From: Mesorhizobium waimense | GTDB lineage: Bacteria; Pseudomonadota; Alphaproteobacteria; Rhizobiales; Rhizobiaceae | Assembly: GCF_003601975.1 (NCBI RefSeq) | Contig: NZ_QZWZ01000038.1 | Span: 1-57,352, forward strand | Direction of reading: 5' to 3' | Length of the DNA: 57,352 nucleotides | Shown here: in pieces, positions 1 through 8,813 of the stretch | How positions within the stretch are numbered: position 1 is the first letter of the stretch | How the letters are laid out: each line of letters begins with the position of its first letter | Program-made: the position numbers and the translations under genes | The notes under the pieces: model-generated | What the model saw: only the letters and a program-made list of their open reading frames with translations | What the model was told of the DNA's origin: nothing | Database searches by the model: none

Positions 1-120
1 GGCTGGATGACAAGATGGCGCCGCCTCGTGCGCGACTACGAGAAGCGCATCGACGTCTCTCACGCCATGATCCTTGTCGCTATGGGCGGCAATCTCATCC
101 GCAGAAACGCTCATCCCTGA
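1..120 (+). mobile_element. IS5/IS4-family transposase, C-terminal fragment
   Basis: Frame 1 is open from the window edge to a TGA at 118-120 and reads as the last 39 residues of a transposase. It contains the basic motif RWRRLVRDYEKR followed by a short hydrophobic tail, as in IS5-type DDE transposases. The upstream part lies outside the window, so it cannot be said whether the element is intact. It borders the secretion locus and is one of several IS fragments around it. Confidence 0.5.
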
Positions 121-188
121 ATTTCAAAACGGACTCTGAGCTGATTGATGAAAGGACGCAGTGCGGTGAGGAAGTTCGAATTTGCTGG

Positions 189-1988
189 TCAGGCCGGGCT
201 CTGAGACGGCCCAGAGTCGGCCGCAAGTCTTTCTTGCAGGTTGTTCAAATAATCTACCGCATAGGTTTGCGCCGTGGAAAGCGGTAGATTGATGCCGGCC
301 GTCGCGGCCTCTTCAATCGCCTTCTTGACGAGCCCGTTGCGGATTGCCAGTTTGACCTCGGGCCCAGCGACAAGGCTGACGGCCTGCGCCGCCAAGTTGA
401 TGCCGGCTTCTGCCAGCGCGTGCATCATATTGCCTCCGCTAATGGCTGTATGTAAGATATTTGCCGCTTGCGACCCCCACTCGAGGGCCATCGATGCGAG
501 ATCGGCTATTTTTCCCAGGCCCGGAACGAAGCTGAGCAAGCCCACCGCCGTTGCGGCCGTGTCAAGCAGGCCAGAGGCTTCCTTGCAAACGCCGTCGATT
601 ATATGCATGAACATGCCGCCGTTCTTTTTGGCTGACTTGATCTCAGGCTGGTCCGCCAGGCCCATCGTCATGTCCGCGACAGCGTCCTGCTCCGCAGCGG
701 TTTTGGGCACATGGATCTTTGGCTGTTGAATGGTTTGGTTCGCCGACGACATGTTGGTGTAGAAGTGGGCAAAATCTTTTTTGCTGACGTCACCAGAATC
801 GACTGTATGTCCGCCGCCGAAGTCGAAGAATTTATTATGGGTCTTGTAGCCGGTGATCGAATTGTTTAGCAGACCGAACAACAGAGGATCTGAAAGGAGC
901 TGCGACGCCGTTTTGCGCACTCCCGGATCAAGGCTCTTGTCGTCCGCCATGCTCGCCAGCTTGTCACGAGTCATGACACCGCTTCCAAAGAAGGCGTCCT
1001 GATGGCTATTCATCGTCTCGAGCGTATTCAGCTCGGCTTGCGTGAGGCTCATCGACGATGAGGCGACTTGCAGGAAGTCCTCTTTATGGACCTTATCTAT
1101 AGCACCGCCGTACAACTGTTTCCAGGCATCCGGGTGATTGACAAAGTATTGAGCCGCCGCAATGACCTGGGGCGGACATTTGACGGTTTTCGCTTTGCCG
1201 TCGACGATCTGATTGAAATCAGCCAGACTCAGGTTCTTGGGCAGGCTTTCAGAGTACCGGTAAAGCTCGCGCAAGGCATCGCTCAAGGTCATGACCGAAG
1301 GCTGAGCATTTCCAGTGCTGTCGGATGGAATGTAGTTCTGCTCGTAGCTTTGCGCCTGCCGCTCCTGAAATTCGGCAACTTGTGAATGATGGCTGGAGAA
1401 CTCAGACAAATCTTTCGGCTCGATCCTGCCTCCACAGCGGCCGTCCCCCTGCGAGCCGATCGCGTAAAAGAGTTCTGGATCCTGCTGCAGTGCCTTGAGC
1501 GCCGCTTTCAAATCCGGCGGCGCAGAGGGGGCATTGGCTTGGGCATCGAGCTTGGCCCACCAGATTGGGGTGTCCTTGTGACGGTTAAGCACTGCCACAA
1601 TCTGCAACTCAGCCTCGGTCAGGGAGCCGCCGTCCCAGGTGATTCTTGAGCTTTTCACCGGCACCGGCGGGACGGAAGGGGGCTCGATTGCAGTGGGCTG
1701 GAGATCCTGATCCATCGATTCAATTGCCGCCCTCATATGTGGCGGCAGCAGGTCCAATGGGTGCTGCCGCAAATCTTCCATCGACGATTCGAGATCCGAA
1801 GCCTGCCGGTCCTGGAGCGCCGCAGGTTCGGTCTCGCCTTGCGAGTAAGAGGACAGCATTGCGTCGAAGAAGGATGCGCCTTGCTGAGCCTGGGCGGACA
1901 TAGGCGCAGAAGGTGTCCGGCCCGACCAGGCCTGCACTGACTGTGCGGTATTTGAGCTGTTGGATGGTGAAAGGTTGCTGGCCGACAT
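189..1988 (-). CDS. nopX: NopX/NolX, type III translocon protein
   Basis: This is a 599-residue protein of the NolX/HrpF/PopF family. These proteins are secreted by the type III system and are thought to form the pore in the host plasma membrane. The N-terminal part (about 1-110) is rich in Ser, Gln and Pro, as expected for a secretion signal. Two hydrophobic stretches at about 470-495 and 530-550 are the candidate membrane-inserting segments. The length matches NopX of Sinorhizobium fredii (about 600). The ATG start is followed by MSASNLSPSN. A leftward tts box lies about 200 bases upstream, so TtsI control is likely. The gene sits at the edge of the locus next to nolW, as in NGR234. The family call is secure; the pore role is taken from homologues. 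Confidence 0.93.
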   Translation of the reverse strand: MSASNLSPSNSSNTAQSVQAWSGRTPSAPMSAQAQQGASFFDAMLSSYSQGETEPAALQDRQASDLESSMEDLRQHPLDLLPPHMRAAIESMDQDLQPTAIEPPSVPPVPVKSSRITWDGGSLTEAELQIVAVLNRHKDTPIWWAKLDAQANAPSAPPDLKAALKALQQDPELFYAIGSQGDGRCGGRIEPKDLSEFSSHHSQVAEFQERQAQSYEQNYIPSDSTGNAQPSVMTLSDALRELYRYSESLPKNLSLADFNQIVDGKAKTVKCPPQVIAAAQYFVNHPDAWKQLYGGAIDKVHKEDFLQVASSSMSLTQAELNTLETMNSHQDAFFGSGVMTRDKLASMADDKSLDPGVRKTASQLLSDPLLFGLLNNSITGYKTHNKFFDFGGGHTVDSGDVSKKDFAHFYTNMSSANQTIQQPKIHVPKTAAEQDAVADMTMGLADQPEIKSAKKNGGMFMHIIDGVCKEASGLLDTAATAVGLLSFVPGLGKIADLASMALEWGSQAANILHTAISGGNMMHALAEAGINLAAQAVSLVAGPEVKLAIRNGLVKKAIEEAATAGINLPLSTAQTYAVDYLNNLQERLAADSGPSQSPA

Positions 1989-2190
1989 TGTGCACCCTCA
2001 GGCGTGACGTTGAAATTCCCACAAGGGCCTGATGTGAGGCCAATGCGTTCACGAACGTGACAATTCCGAGCGTCGGCCGGGTCCCAATGCCCTAGCCGTG
2101 CTTTTAATTGATCCGCTCCTTGCTAGCCCCAAGGCTCAATTCCAGCACAGTGCCGGCGATATCTTTGGAGTTGCCGGTTCTAATCATGAA

Positions 2191-2217
2191 CGGCTTAGCT
2201 TTCGATAAACTGACGAG
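2191..2217 (-). promoter_or_regulatory. tts box upstream of nopX
   Basis: Read on the minus strand the site is CTCGTCAGTTTATCGAAAGC followed by TAAGCCG. This matches the TtsI-binding tts box (GTCAG-TT-TCGAAAGCTA). It points at nopX, whose start lies about 200 bases downstream. The same core recurs before the other T3SS units in this window. Confidence 0.88.
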
Positions 2218-2291
2218 TTTCACACGAATTCACACTCAGGAGGTGGCGGTCGTGATCTTTTTCTCCAGAAGCTACGGCGTTTGCTCCGATG

Positions 2292-2996
2292 TCAGTTCTG
2301 GTTCCGCTCAGGCTTCCCGGCGACGCCGTCCTGTTGCGGCACGACAGAGGAGTAAGACGCTTCCGGTTGCCCGTCGCGGACGACCATGGTGGAGGAGCCT
2401 CGAAACAATATCAGCACCGATTCTCTTGGCGGCGTCTCCACGGCGCGGGGCTGCGCCTGGGCCTCCGCCACCAGGCCGTTGAACGTCTGTTCCACCAGCG
2501 CCATGAAGCGTGGAGGACCGGAAACCAGGACGAGGCCATTTCCGGGCGCAGGTCGCATGACATAGCGCTCATCGGAGATGCCAAGCTCATCGAGGGCCGC
2601 CTTGAACCCATCGAAGCCAACCGAAGTCAGCACAAGCATCCGAGTCTGCGCTTCTTTTGCAGCGGACACATAAAGCACCATCCCATCATAATACCATTGG
2701 AGATCATACAGGTCGGTCAAGCGGTCGAGGAACTCGCGCGGTGGTAAATCCGGCATACGCCCGCGAATCCGCCCCTTCACCTCCGGGCTGATGTTGAGCC
2801 TGATATTCAGGTTGTTGCCGAATTGCTGCAACGCTGCAGAGAGATCCTGATCTAGAACCGTATACCTATAGGGCGTCGAGGGAAGCGACAGAGGCGCACC
2901 CACAGTGGTGTGGATACCGGTGGGGAGAAAAAACCCGACACAGAGAAGTATCTTCAAAATGTGCAGGGCGGTGGATTGGATGAGCGTTCTCAGCAT
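2292..2996 (-). CDS. nolW: NolW/RhcC1, N-terminal half of the T3SS secretin
   Basis: The protein has a signal peptide and an N0/N1-type secretin periplasmic domain (PYRYTVLDQDLSAALQQFG, then a stretch ending VEQTFNGLV). It stops before any beta-barrel domain. In rhizobia the SctC outer-membrane secretin is split into RhcC1 (NolW) and RhcC2; this is RhcC1. An in-frame start 18 bases upstream (3014) gives 240 residues. The start used here puts MLRTLIQ directly before the hydrophobic core ILKILLCVGFFLP, which fits a signal peptide better. The gene diverges from nolB and has the same direction as nopX. No rhcC2 gene is present in the window, so the barrel half must be encoded elsewhere. No tts box is visible directly before this gene on its own strand. 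Confidence 0.9.
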   Translation of the reverse strand: MLRTLIQSTALHILKILLCVGFFLPTGIHTTVGAPLSLPSTPYRYTVLDQDLSAALQQFGNNLNIRLNISPEVKGRIRGRMPDLPPREFLDRLTDLYDLQWYYDGMVLYVSAAKEAQTRMLVLTSVGFDGFKAALDELGISDERYVMRPAPGNGLVLVSGPPRFMALVEQTFNGLVAEAQAQPRAVETPPRESVLILFRGSSTMVVRDGQPEASYSSVVPQQDGVAGKPERNQN

Positions 2997-3082
2997 CTGG
3001 TCTTGATAAACCAAAGGCTGAAACTCTCACAAGTGACTAAAGTCGACAACGTGACTTTTAAATAACCAAACGACGCTCTCGT

Positions 3083-3108
3083 TGGTCAGCTTGTCGTCAG
3101 TTCGCCTG
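3083..3108 (+). promoter_or_regulatory. tts box of the nolB-rhcU operon
   Basis: The sequence TTGGTCAGCTTGTCGTCAGT carries the GTCAGCTT-TCG half of the tts consensus. The second half is weaker (TCAGTTCGCC where AAAGCTCGCC is expected). It lies about 100 bases before nolB and points along the 11-gene apparatus operon. Confidence 0.7.
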
Positions 3109-3147
3109 CCTAGGGTATTGATCCAACAGCCGGCGATGAACGGCTGG

Positions 3148-3195
3148 CCTCATCCCGCGTCAAAGAGAACACCTCATCCCGCGTCAAAGAGAACA
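3148..3195 (+). repeat. 24-bp exact tandem duplication before nolB
   Basis: Two adjacent identical 24-base units begin CCTCATCCCGCG and end AAAGAGAACA. They lie between the tts box and the nolB start, in the presumed leader of the apparatus operon. The duplication adds 24 bases to the 5' leader. It is one of several short tandem duplications in the window. Confidence 0.9.
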
Positions 3196-3208
3196 AACGA
3201 GTCCTTGC

Positions 3209-3715
3209 ATGATGATGCCTGTCACCTCGATCTCTGCCACTATAACCGATCCTTTCTCCAGGTTCGCGCCATTCGACGAGCAGGCCCAGTTTGAGCGCGC
3301 CCTGGCGCAGGCGGCCGCCTCGACGAAAAACGACATTGCTTCGGCGCCAGCGAGGGCGGCGCCGGTTCCTGCGCCGATGGATGTCCAACGCGCGCCTGCG
3401 CAGACAAGTCCGGTGGGCGATCGCGTGATCCAGACGATTTCTTCGATGTACCGCGACAATACAGCCACTTCTGCCGCGCGCGACCATGAGGTTGCCCTTA
3501 CAAAGGGCGCTCTGTCGGGGCCGGCCCAGAGCCTCCCCGTCGAAGGTGGGGCTGCGGGAACGCGGATGCCGGGCCCCCTGCAAGGACCGCATGATTTCGA
3601 AACGATGGTTGCCGGTCTGCGGAATGTTTATAGCGAGGTCACCCAGGTTGCTCTTGTTTCCAAAGGTGTCAGCGGGCTCACCTCATCTGTCAACAACCTG
3701 ATAAAACAAGGATGA
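3209..3715 (+). CDS. nolB: NolB (NopB), putative inner-rod/pilus T3SS protein
   Basis: This 168-residue protein matches NolB, the first gene of the rhizobial apparatus operon. NolB is an exported component associated with surface pili and resembles SctI inner-rod proteins. The C-terminus (VYSEVTQVALVSKGVSGL) has the amphipathic helical pattern of rod and needle subunits, while the middle is Ala/Pro-rich and low in complexity. Three in-frame possibilities exist at the start (MMMPV); only the first or second ATG makes a difference. It follows a tts box and a duplicated leader sequence and is separated by 9 bases from the next reading frame. Assignment to NolB rests on position and on the C-terminal pattern. 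Confidence 0.88.
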   Translation: MMMPVTSISATITDPFSRFAPFDEQAQFERALAQAAASTKNDIASAPARAAPVPAPMDVQRAPAQTSPVGDRVIQTISSMYRDNTATSAARDHEVALTKGALSGPAQSLPVEGGAAGTRMPGPLQGPHDFETMVAGLRNVYSEVTQVALVSKGVSGLTSSVNNLIKQG

Positions 3716-3724
3716 ACGGCGCGC

Positions 3725-4591
3725 ATGATTGGTTTAGCCCGTGGCGAAAACATGCGTAGTCGCCCGCTTGGCTGGCGTTCGCTCCATTTTGTCGTACTGC
3801 CACTTCTCTTCGCCCTGAGTGGTTGCAAGGTCGATCTTTATACGCAATTGCAGGAGCGCGACGCGAATGAGATGCTCGCGCTTCTAATTGACAATGGGAT
3901 TGATGCGGTCCGGGTTGCGGCTAAGGATGGGACCAGCACGATCCAGGTCGACGAAAAGCGGCTTGCCTTCTCAATCAATCTCCTGAATGCCAAGGGGCTG
4001 CCGCGCCAGTCTTTCAAGAACCTCGGCGAGATATTCCAGGGCTCAGGCCTGATTGCCTCGCCGACGGAGGAGCGTGCCCGTTACGTTTATGCCCTGAGCG
4101 AAGAGTTGTCGCGTACCATCAGCGATATCGACGGCGTCTTCTCTGTACGCGTTCATGTCGTTCTGCCGCAAAACGATCTGTTGCGAGCGGGCGCCGCGCC
4201 ATCCTCAGCCTCGGTCTTTATCCGACACGACGCCAAAGAAAATCTCTCAGTTCTGCTGCCGAAGATAAAGATGCTCGTCGCCGACAGCATCGAAGGCTTG
4301 TCCTACGATAAGATAGAAGTGGTTTTGGTACCAGTGGAACGGCCCGTACCCGTGCAACGGCCCGTACCGGTGACCGTCCTGGCAAAAGCATCCAATTCCA
4401 TTCCAGCGCCACTTCTGGCGATCGTGATGGGTGTTGCGGCGGCTGTATTCGCTGTGGCGTGCTATCTCTTAGCCAGTCTGGTTGGTCATCGGCGCAGGCA
4501 ATCAACGGGCGACCTATCCAAGGTCGAGGGGCGCTCGGGTGCTTCCGTTGTCGAGGCCATTCGCAAGAAGATCATCGGCGATACGGCGTAG
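3725..4591 (+). CDS. rhcJ: RhcJ (NolT, SctJ), inner-membrane ring lipoprotein
   Basis: RhcJ belongs to the YscJ/FliF lipoprotein family that forms the inner ring of the type III basal body. A lipobox (ALSGC) follows a hydrophobic leader. The ring-building motifs are clear (LLIDNGIDAVRV, ISDIDGVFSVRVHVVLP), and one transmembrane segment near residue 230-250 precedes a basic tail. The internal ATG at 3752 (MRSRPLGW) gives a more typical lipoprotein signal than the first ATG and may be the true start. A small VPVERPVPVQRPVPV repeat precedes the membrane segment. The stop abuts nolU, so coupled translation is likely. The length (279-288 residues) is normal for NolT. Confidence 0.93.
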   Translation: MIGLARGENMRSRPLGWRSLHFVVLPLLFALSGCKVDLYTQLQERDANEMLALLIDNGIDAVRVAAKDGTSTIQVDEKRLAFSINLLNAKGLPRQSFKNLGEIFQGSGLIASPTEERARYVYALSEELSRTISDIDGVFSVRVHVVLPQNDLLRAGAAPSSASVFIRHDAKENLSVLLPKIKMLVADSIEGLSYDKIEVVLVPVERPVPVQRPVPVTVLAKASNSIPAPLLAIVMGVAAAVFAVACYLLASLVGHRRRQSTGDLSKVEGRSGASVVEAIRKKIIGDTA

Positions 4592-4603
4592 GTGATATTC
4601 CCA

Positions 4604-5236
4604 ATGACGATATCGACAAAGACCGCCGAACGTGATCGTACGTCCCAATTGCGTTCCGTGTTTCGGAGCGAGCTTGCTGCTTCGGCCCATCCGACGCGTC
4701 TTGCCGCCCATCTTGATCCGGCGTTATCGGCTGCGACATTGATGCGCTTGCAGAAGTGTCCCAGGCTGCGGCCAAGGCTGGTAGAATTGCTGCTTGACAA
4801 TGACATGGATTCGAACGGAGGCGGCTGGGGGCCGGATCTCCTGCACGGACGTGACCCGCGTCGGGCTTCCCTCTTTGCCGGAAGTATATGGCATGCCCGT
4901 TCGTTGCTGAAACTTGTTTCGCAGCCGCACCTCAACGCGCTTATTGGATATATCGGCGCTGATGCGCACGCGTTTGGCATCCGACATCTGACGCATGCGA
5001 TCGCAAACGGATTGATTGCTGATCCCGAAAAGCTGGCGCAGCAAATTGAACACGATGGACATGCCTGTCTTGGTGCTTGGCTCAATCACAGTCCAGAGCT
5101 TGAGCGTACACGCGTGCTTCTACGGTTGCCCGTCGGGACCGCCGCCGAGAATCCAGCGCCCGAACACGATGCTGCCGCAGGCCAGTTGTTTTCGCTTGTA
5201 GCCGCTCATTTTGAGTCGGAGATCCCGGTGATATGA
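4604..5236 (+). CDS. nolU: NolU (SctK-like), sorting-platform accessory
   Basis: This 210-residue protein has the position and sequence character of NolU, between rhcJ and nolV. It corresponds to the SctK/YscK class that attaches the cytoplasmic sorting platform to the basal body. Recognisable stretches are HPTRLAAHLDPALSAATLMR and LIGYIGADAHAFGIRHLTHA. A GTG four codons upstream (4592), directly after the rhcJ stop, is an alternative start. The ATG overlap with nolV (ATGA) indicates translational coupling. The SctK role is inferred from family comparisons rather than from a catalytic motif. Confidence 0.85.
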   Translation: MTISTKTAERDRTSQLRSVFRSELAASAHPTRLAAHLDPALSAATLMRLQKCPRLRPRLVELLLDNDMDSNGGGWGPDLLHGRDPRRASLFAGSIWHARSLLKLVSQPHLNALIGYIGADAHAFGIRHLTHAIANGLIADPEKLAQQIEHDGHACLGAWLNHSPELERTRVLLRLPVGTAAENPAPEHDAAAGQLFSLVAAHFESEIPVI

Positions 5237-5871
5237 CAGCCGATGTTCCTGCAGCGCCCGTCCCGCCCCAGATGCGCCCAGTGGAGCCACTGATACGGGC
5301 GAGTGAGATCGAAATCTGGCATAGCGCCATGGAAGCGCGTGCTGCGGCGGAACGGCATCAGCGGCGGGTTCGCAGCTGGGCGCGCGCCGCCTACCAGCGT
5401 GAGCGGACACGCGGCCATACCGAGGGCTTGGATGCAGGCGCCGAGGAAATGGCCCGGCTGATTGCGGGGGCAGCCTCCGAAGTGGCGCGACGAAAGGCGG
5501 TTCTGGAGCAGGAATTGCCACAGCTCGTGATGGAGATCCTAAGCGATATTCTGGGCGCTTTCGATTCGGGCGAGCTGTTGGTGAGGGCTGTTCGTCACGC
5601 TGTTGAGCGCAAGTACAGCGGCGCGGAAGTTTGCCTTCATGCATGTCCCAAGCAAGTTGATATGCTCGCGCGCGAGTTTGCTGGGTGCGACGGGCGGGAG
5701 GGCCGGCCGAGGGTTCGGATTGATCCGGATCCGACCTTGTCGCCGCAACAGTGCGTGCTGTGGAGCGACTATGGCAATGTCGACCTGGGACTTGATGCGC
5801 AGATGCGAGCGCTGCGCCTCGGCTTCGGGTCACTTTCTGACGAGGCGAACTGTGACCACGCCGGTGCATAG
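5233..5871 (+). CDS. nolV: NolV (RhcL, SctL), ATPase stator/regulator
   Basis: NolV is the SctL/FliH-type peripheral stalk that links the RhcN ATPase to the sorting platform and restrains its activity. The 212 residues include a charged helical stretch (about 25-75, rich in Arg, Ala and Glu) followed by a FliH-like C-terminal domain. Its start overlaps the nolU stop by four bases and its end overlaps rhcN by 20 bases. This is the compact order nolU-nolV-rhcN known from other rhizobial loci. Confidence 0.9.
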   Translation: MTADVPAAPVPPQMRPVEPLIRASEIEIWHSAMEARAAAERHQRRVRSWARAAYQRERTRGHTEGLDAGAEEMARLIAGAASEVARRKAVLEQELPQLVMEILSDILGAFDSGELLVRAVRHAVERKYSGAEVCLHACPKQVDMLAREFAGCDGREGRPRVRIDPDPTLSPQQCVLWSDYGNVDLGLDAQMRALRLGFGSLSDEANCDHAGA

Positions 5872-7201
5872 TCCCGCCGGCATCCAGCCTCCCGATCCGG
5901 CCATCTCGTCTTTGAGGTCTACGGCAAAGCGAATCGACACGCGTGTCGTGCGCGGACGGATTACACGGGCTGTCGGTACACTGGTCCATGCCATCTTGCC
6001 CGACACTCGTATTGGGGAACTTTGTCTGCTGCAGGATCCCAGAACCGGACTGTCGCTCGAGGCCGAGGTGATCGGCCTGTTGGATAATGGCGTGTTGCTC
6101 ACGCCGATCGGAGACTTGATGGGCCTGTCCGGCCGCGCAGAGGTTGTGGCCACTGGCAGAATGCGTGAAGTGCCAGTCGGCCCCGATTTGCTCGGCCGCG
6201 TGATTGACAGTCGTTGCCGTCCCCTCGACGGCAAAGGCGAAGTCAAAACCACCGAAACTCGTCCGCTGCGCGGCGCGGCCCCCAATCCAATGACAAGGCG
6301 CATTGTTGAGCGGCCGTTCCCGCTCGGGATCCGTGCTCTGGATGGTCTGCTGACATGCGGCGAGGGGCAGCGGATCGGAATTTATGGCGAGCCAGGTTGT
6401 GGCAAGTCGACGTTATTGTCACAGATCGCAAAAGGTGCCGCCGCCGACGTTATCATAGTCGCGCTCATCGGCGAACGTGGACGTGAAGTTCGTGAATTCA
6501 TAGAGCGGCATCTTGGGGAGGCGGGCCTTCGCCATACGGTCGTAGTCGTCGAAACATCCGACCGCTCGGCAGTGGAGCGGGCGCAGTGTGCTCCTATGGC
6601 GACCGCGCTCGCCGAATATTTTCGCGAACAAGGGCTACGCGTCGCCCTCATGCTAGACTCGCTGACACGCTTCTGCCGCGCCTTGCGCGAAATAGGCCTT
6701 GCTGCGGGTGAGCCGCCGACCCGACGGGGCTTTCCTCCTTCCGTTTTCGCTATGCTGCCAGGCCTGCTGGAGCGTGCCGGCATGGGTGATCGCGGCTCAA
6801 TCACGGCTTTCTATACGGTGCTTGTCGAAGGTGACGGCACAGGCGATCCAATTGCCGAGGAATCGCGCGGCATTCTTGATGGCCACGTCGTTCTTTCACG
6901 CACTATCGCGGCGCGATCGCATTTTCCAGCTATTGATGTGCTGCAAAGTCGCAGCCGCGTAATGGATGCGATCGTATCTGCGCCACATCGCAAGGCAGCA
7001 TCCTTTTTCCGTGATCTGCTCTCGCGCTATGCCGAATCCGAGTTTTTGATCAACGTCGGCGAATACAAGCAAGGCGGCGACCCTCTTACTGACCGGGCTG
7101 TCGCGTCGATTGGCGAGCTGAGGGAATTTTTGCGCCAGAGCGAAGGCGAGCCGTCAGATTTTGAGGAGACGATCGCATGGATGTCGCGTCTGACCGGGTG
7201 A
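5852..7201 (+). CDS. rhcN: RhcN (SctN), T3SS ATPase
   Basis: RhcN is the hexameric FliI/YscN-type ATPase that strips chaperones and unfolds substrates at the base of the injectisome. The Walker A loop GEPGCGKST lies at about residues 179-187 and the Walker B strand VALMLDSLTRF about 85 residues later. The family signature REIGLAAGEPPTRRGFPPSV is intact. The reading frame stays open upstream to 5603 inside nolV. The GTG at 5852 (VTTPVHSPAG) gives 449 residues, the normal length for RhcN (about 450), and fits the operon overlap. The 3' end overlaps y4yJ by 25 bases. All key residues appear present, so the enzyme should be active. Confidence 0.95.
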   Translation: MTTPVHSPAGIQPPDPAISSLRSTAKRIDTRVVRGRITRAVGTLVHAILPDTRIGELCLLQDPRTGLSLEAEVIGLLDNGVLLTPIGDLMGLSGRAEVVATGRMREVPVGPDLLGRVIDSRCRPLDGKGEVKTTETRPLRGAAPNPMTRRIVERPFPLGIRALDGLLTCGEGQRIGIYGEPGCGKSTLLSQIAKGAAADVIIVALIGERGREVREFIERHLGEAGLRHTVVVVETSDRSAVERAQCAPMATALAEYFREQGLRVALMLDSLTRFCRALREIGLAAGEPPTRRGFPPSVFAMLPGLLERAGMGDRGSITAFYTVLVEGDGTGDPIAEESRGILDGHVVLSRTIAARSHFPAIDVLQSRSRVMDAIVSAPHRKAASFFRDLLSRYAESEFLINVGEYKQGGDPLTDRAVASIGELREFLRQSEGEPSDFEETIAWMSRLTG

Positions 7202-7710
7202 ATTGTTTTCACGCTTCGAGGTTACGGCTTCTGAAGGAAATGCAAGAGCGTAGATTGCTTATGGAACTGTCGAAGAAGGAAGCCCAGCGCCGGACGGCCA
7301 CCTTTGCCGTACAGAACGCCTCCCAGGGTCTTGCAGTCGCACAGCAAAATTGCGCAGGAGCCGAAGCGGAGCTCTACCAAGAGCTGATGTCGCTCGACAC
7401 TTTTTCCAGCGCAGCACTCGACCATCACCACCTTCTGATTGAGCGGCTTGAGGCTGAGATCACTTTCAGACGCGAGATGCTTGATGAGGCGCGCGTTGCT
7501 CAAGAAAAAGCCGAGGCAGCGGCGTCTGAGACGAGGGCCCGATGGGTCAGATGTTCGGCGGCAAAGCGCAAATGGCAGCAAATCGAGAAAGACGTCCGGC
7601 GCGCCCTCGACATTCATTTAGAGGCCGCAGACGAGATGGAGGCCGACGATGACATATTGCTTCGGTATGGAAGAATTTCCCTCACCCTGAAGGGTAACCA
7701 GATCCGATAA
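7177..7710 (+). CDS. Y4yJ, SctO-like stalk protein
   Basis: This 177-residue, highly helical protein lies between the ATPase and the C-ring protein, the place of SctO/YscO/FliJ. It has long charged coiled-coil runs (residues about 15-150, such as KEMQERRLLMELSKKEAQRR). SctO proteins form the central stalk that couples the ATPase to the export gate. Its start lies inside rhcN in another frame, so the two genes are probably translationally coupled. SctO proteins diverge rapidly, so the call rests mainly on gene order, size and coiled-coil character. It corresponds to y4yJ of NGR234. Confidence 0.83.
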   Translation: MDVASDRVNCFHASRLRLLKEMQERRLLMELSKKEAQRRTATFAVQNASQGLAVAQQNCAGAEAELYQELMSLDTFSSAALDHHHLLIERLEAEITFRREMLDEARVAQEKAEAAASETRARWVRCSAAKRKWQQIEKDVRRALDIHLEAADEMEADDDILLRYGRISLTLKGNQIR

Positions 7711-7736
7711 CCGCAGGCTCCCTGAATGACGCGATC

Positions 7737-8813
7737 GTGCAGTTTAGATCCGCTTTGGTAACCACCGTGGGCAGACCGGCTATATTCGAACCAGCGCTAA
7801 CACTGTCCCACGCGGTCGCCTCGTGGCTCAATGATATAGCGGCATCGCGCAGGCCCTTTCAGGCCTTGATCAGCGACAAGCCGCTATCGGCGCGGGTGGA
7901 AGGGCTCGCCTGGCAGCAGGAACCTTGTGGAATTCCGATGCTTGACTGCGTTTGGCGCGTGGGAGCTGAAACGATCGTACTGTCGCTGTCCCGACGGCTT
8001 GTAGAGGCGCTCGTCTCCACAGTACAGGGTGGTCTGGCTTTCCCTTCCGAGCCAACTGCTTCGCTCATTCTGGAACTTGCACTTGAGCCGCTTATCGCTC
8101 AATTGGAGGATAAAACGCAGCGGGACGCGCAGCTTCTACACGTGCGTGAAGCCACGACACTGGCTCCTTATCTCGAATTGGAAATCGTGTTCGGCCCAGT
8201 CAATGGCAAAGCTCGTCTCTTCCTGTTCTCGCCTCTTGATGGCCTCGTGCCGTTCGCGTTCCGCGCGTTAGGCGAACTGCTTGGCCAGTTGCCGCTACAG
8301 CCGCGCGAGCAATCCCCGGAGCTCCCGGTCATGGTCGCAGGAGAGATCGGCACGCTTCGCGTTCCGGCGGCGCTTCTTCGCAAAGCATGTGTTGGTGATG
8401 CTCTGTTGCCAGACAAATCGCCGTTCGGCCGCGACCAGATCACCCTATCTGTAGGCCTGTTATGGGCCCGGGCAGATCTTGAGGGCGATCACCTAATCCT
8501 GCGGGGGCCATTCCGCCCCCGATCGTGCCCTTTGGAGAATGCGCATATGACAAAACCCGAATCGCCACTGGGGCCGTCGGAAGCCAATCTCGACGATGTC
8601 GAGATCGAGCTTGTCTTTGAGTGTGGCCGCTGGCCCATGCCTCTGGGAGAATTGAGGAGTGCTGGTAAAGGACATGTTTTCGAACTTGGTCGGCCAATCG
8701 ACGGTCCGGTCGACATACTTGCCAATGGCCGGCGTATCGGACGTGGCGACATCGTGCGCATCGGAGATGAGCTAGGCATCAGACTGCGTGGCAGGTTGGC
8801 ATGCAATGACTGA
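7737..8813 (+). CDS. rhcQ: RhcQ (SctQ), cytoplasmic C-ring protein
   Basis: The 358-residue protein ends with a SpoA/FliN domain (about 275-355; VEIELVFECGRWPMPLGEL, then FELGRPIDGPVDILANG), the mark of SctQ sorting-platform proteins. A second, less conserved SpoA-like region lies around residues 190-250. The start is GTG; no in-frame ATG fits well. The stop overlaps the rhcR start by eight bases (ATGACTGA). Some SctQ genes contain an internal start producing a short C-terminal form. The ATG at 8548, just before the last domain (MTKPESPLG), could serve this purpose but is unproven. Confidence 0.92.
   Translation: MQFRSALVTTVGRPAIFEPALTLSHAVASWLNDIAASRRPFQALISDKPLSARVEGLAWQQEPCGIPMLDCVWRVGAETIVLSLSRRLVEALVSTVQGGLAFPSEPTASLILELALEPLIAQLEDKTQRDAQLLHVREATTLAPYLELEIVFGPVNGKARLFLFSPLDGLVPFAFRALGELLGQLPLQPREQSPELPVMVAGEIGTLRVPAALLRKACVGDALLPDKSPFGRDQITLSVGLLWARADLEGDHLILRGPFRPRSCPLENAHMTKPESPLGPSEANLDDVEIELVFECGRWPMPLGELRSAGKGHVFELGRPIDGPVDILANGRRIGRGDIVRIGDELGIRLRGRLACND

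Noticed and set aside
5603..5851. Upstream extension of the rhcN frame by 83 codons
   Set aside because: It lies wholly inside nolV and is not similar to T3SS ATPases. The GTG at 5852 gives the family length.
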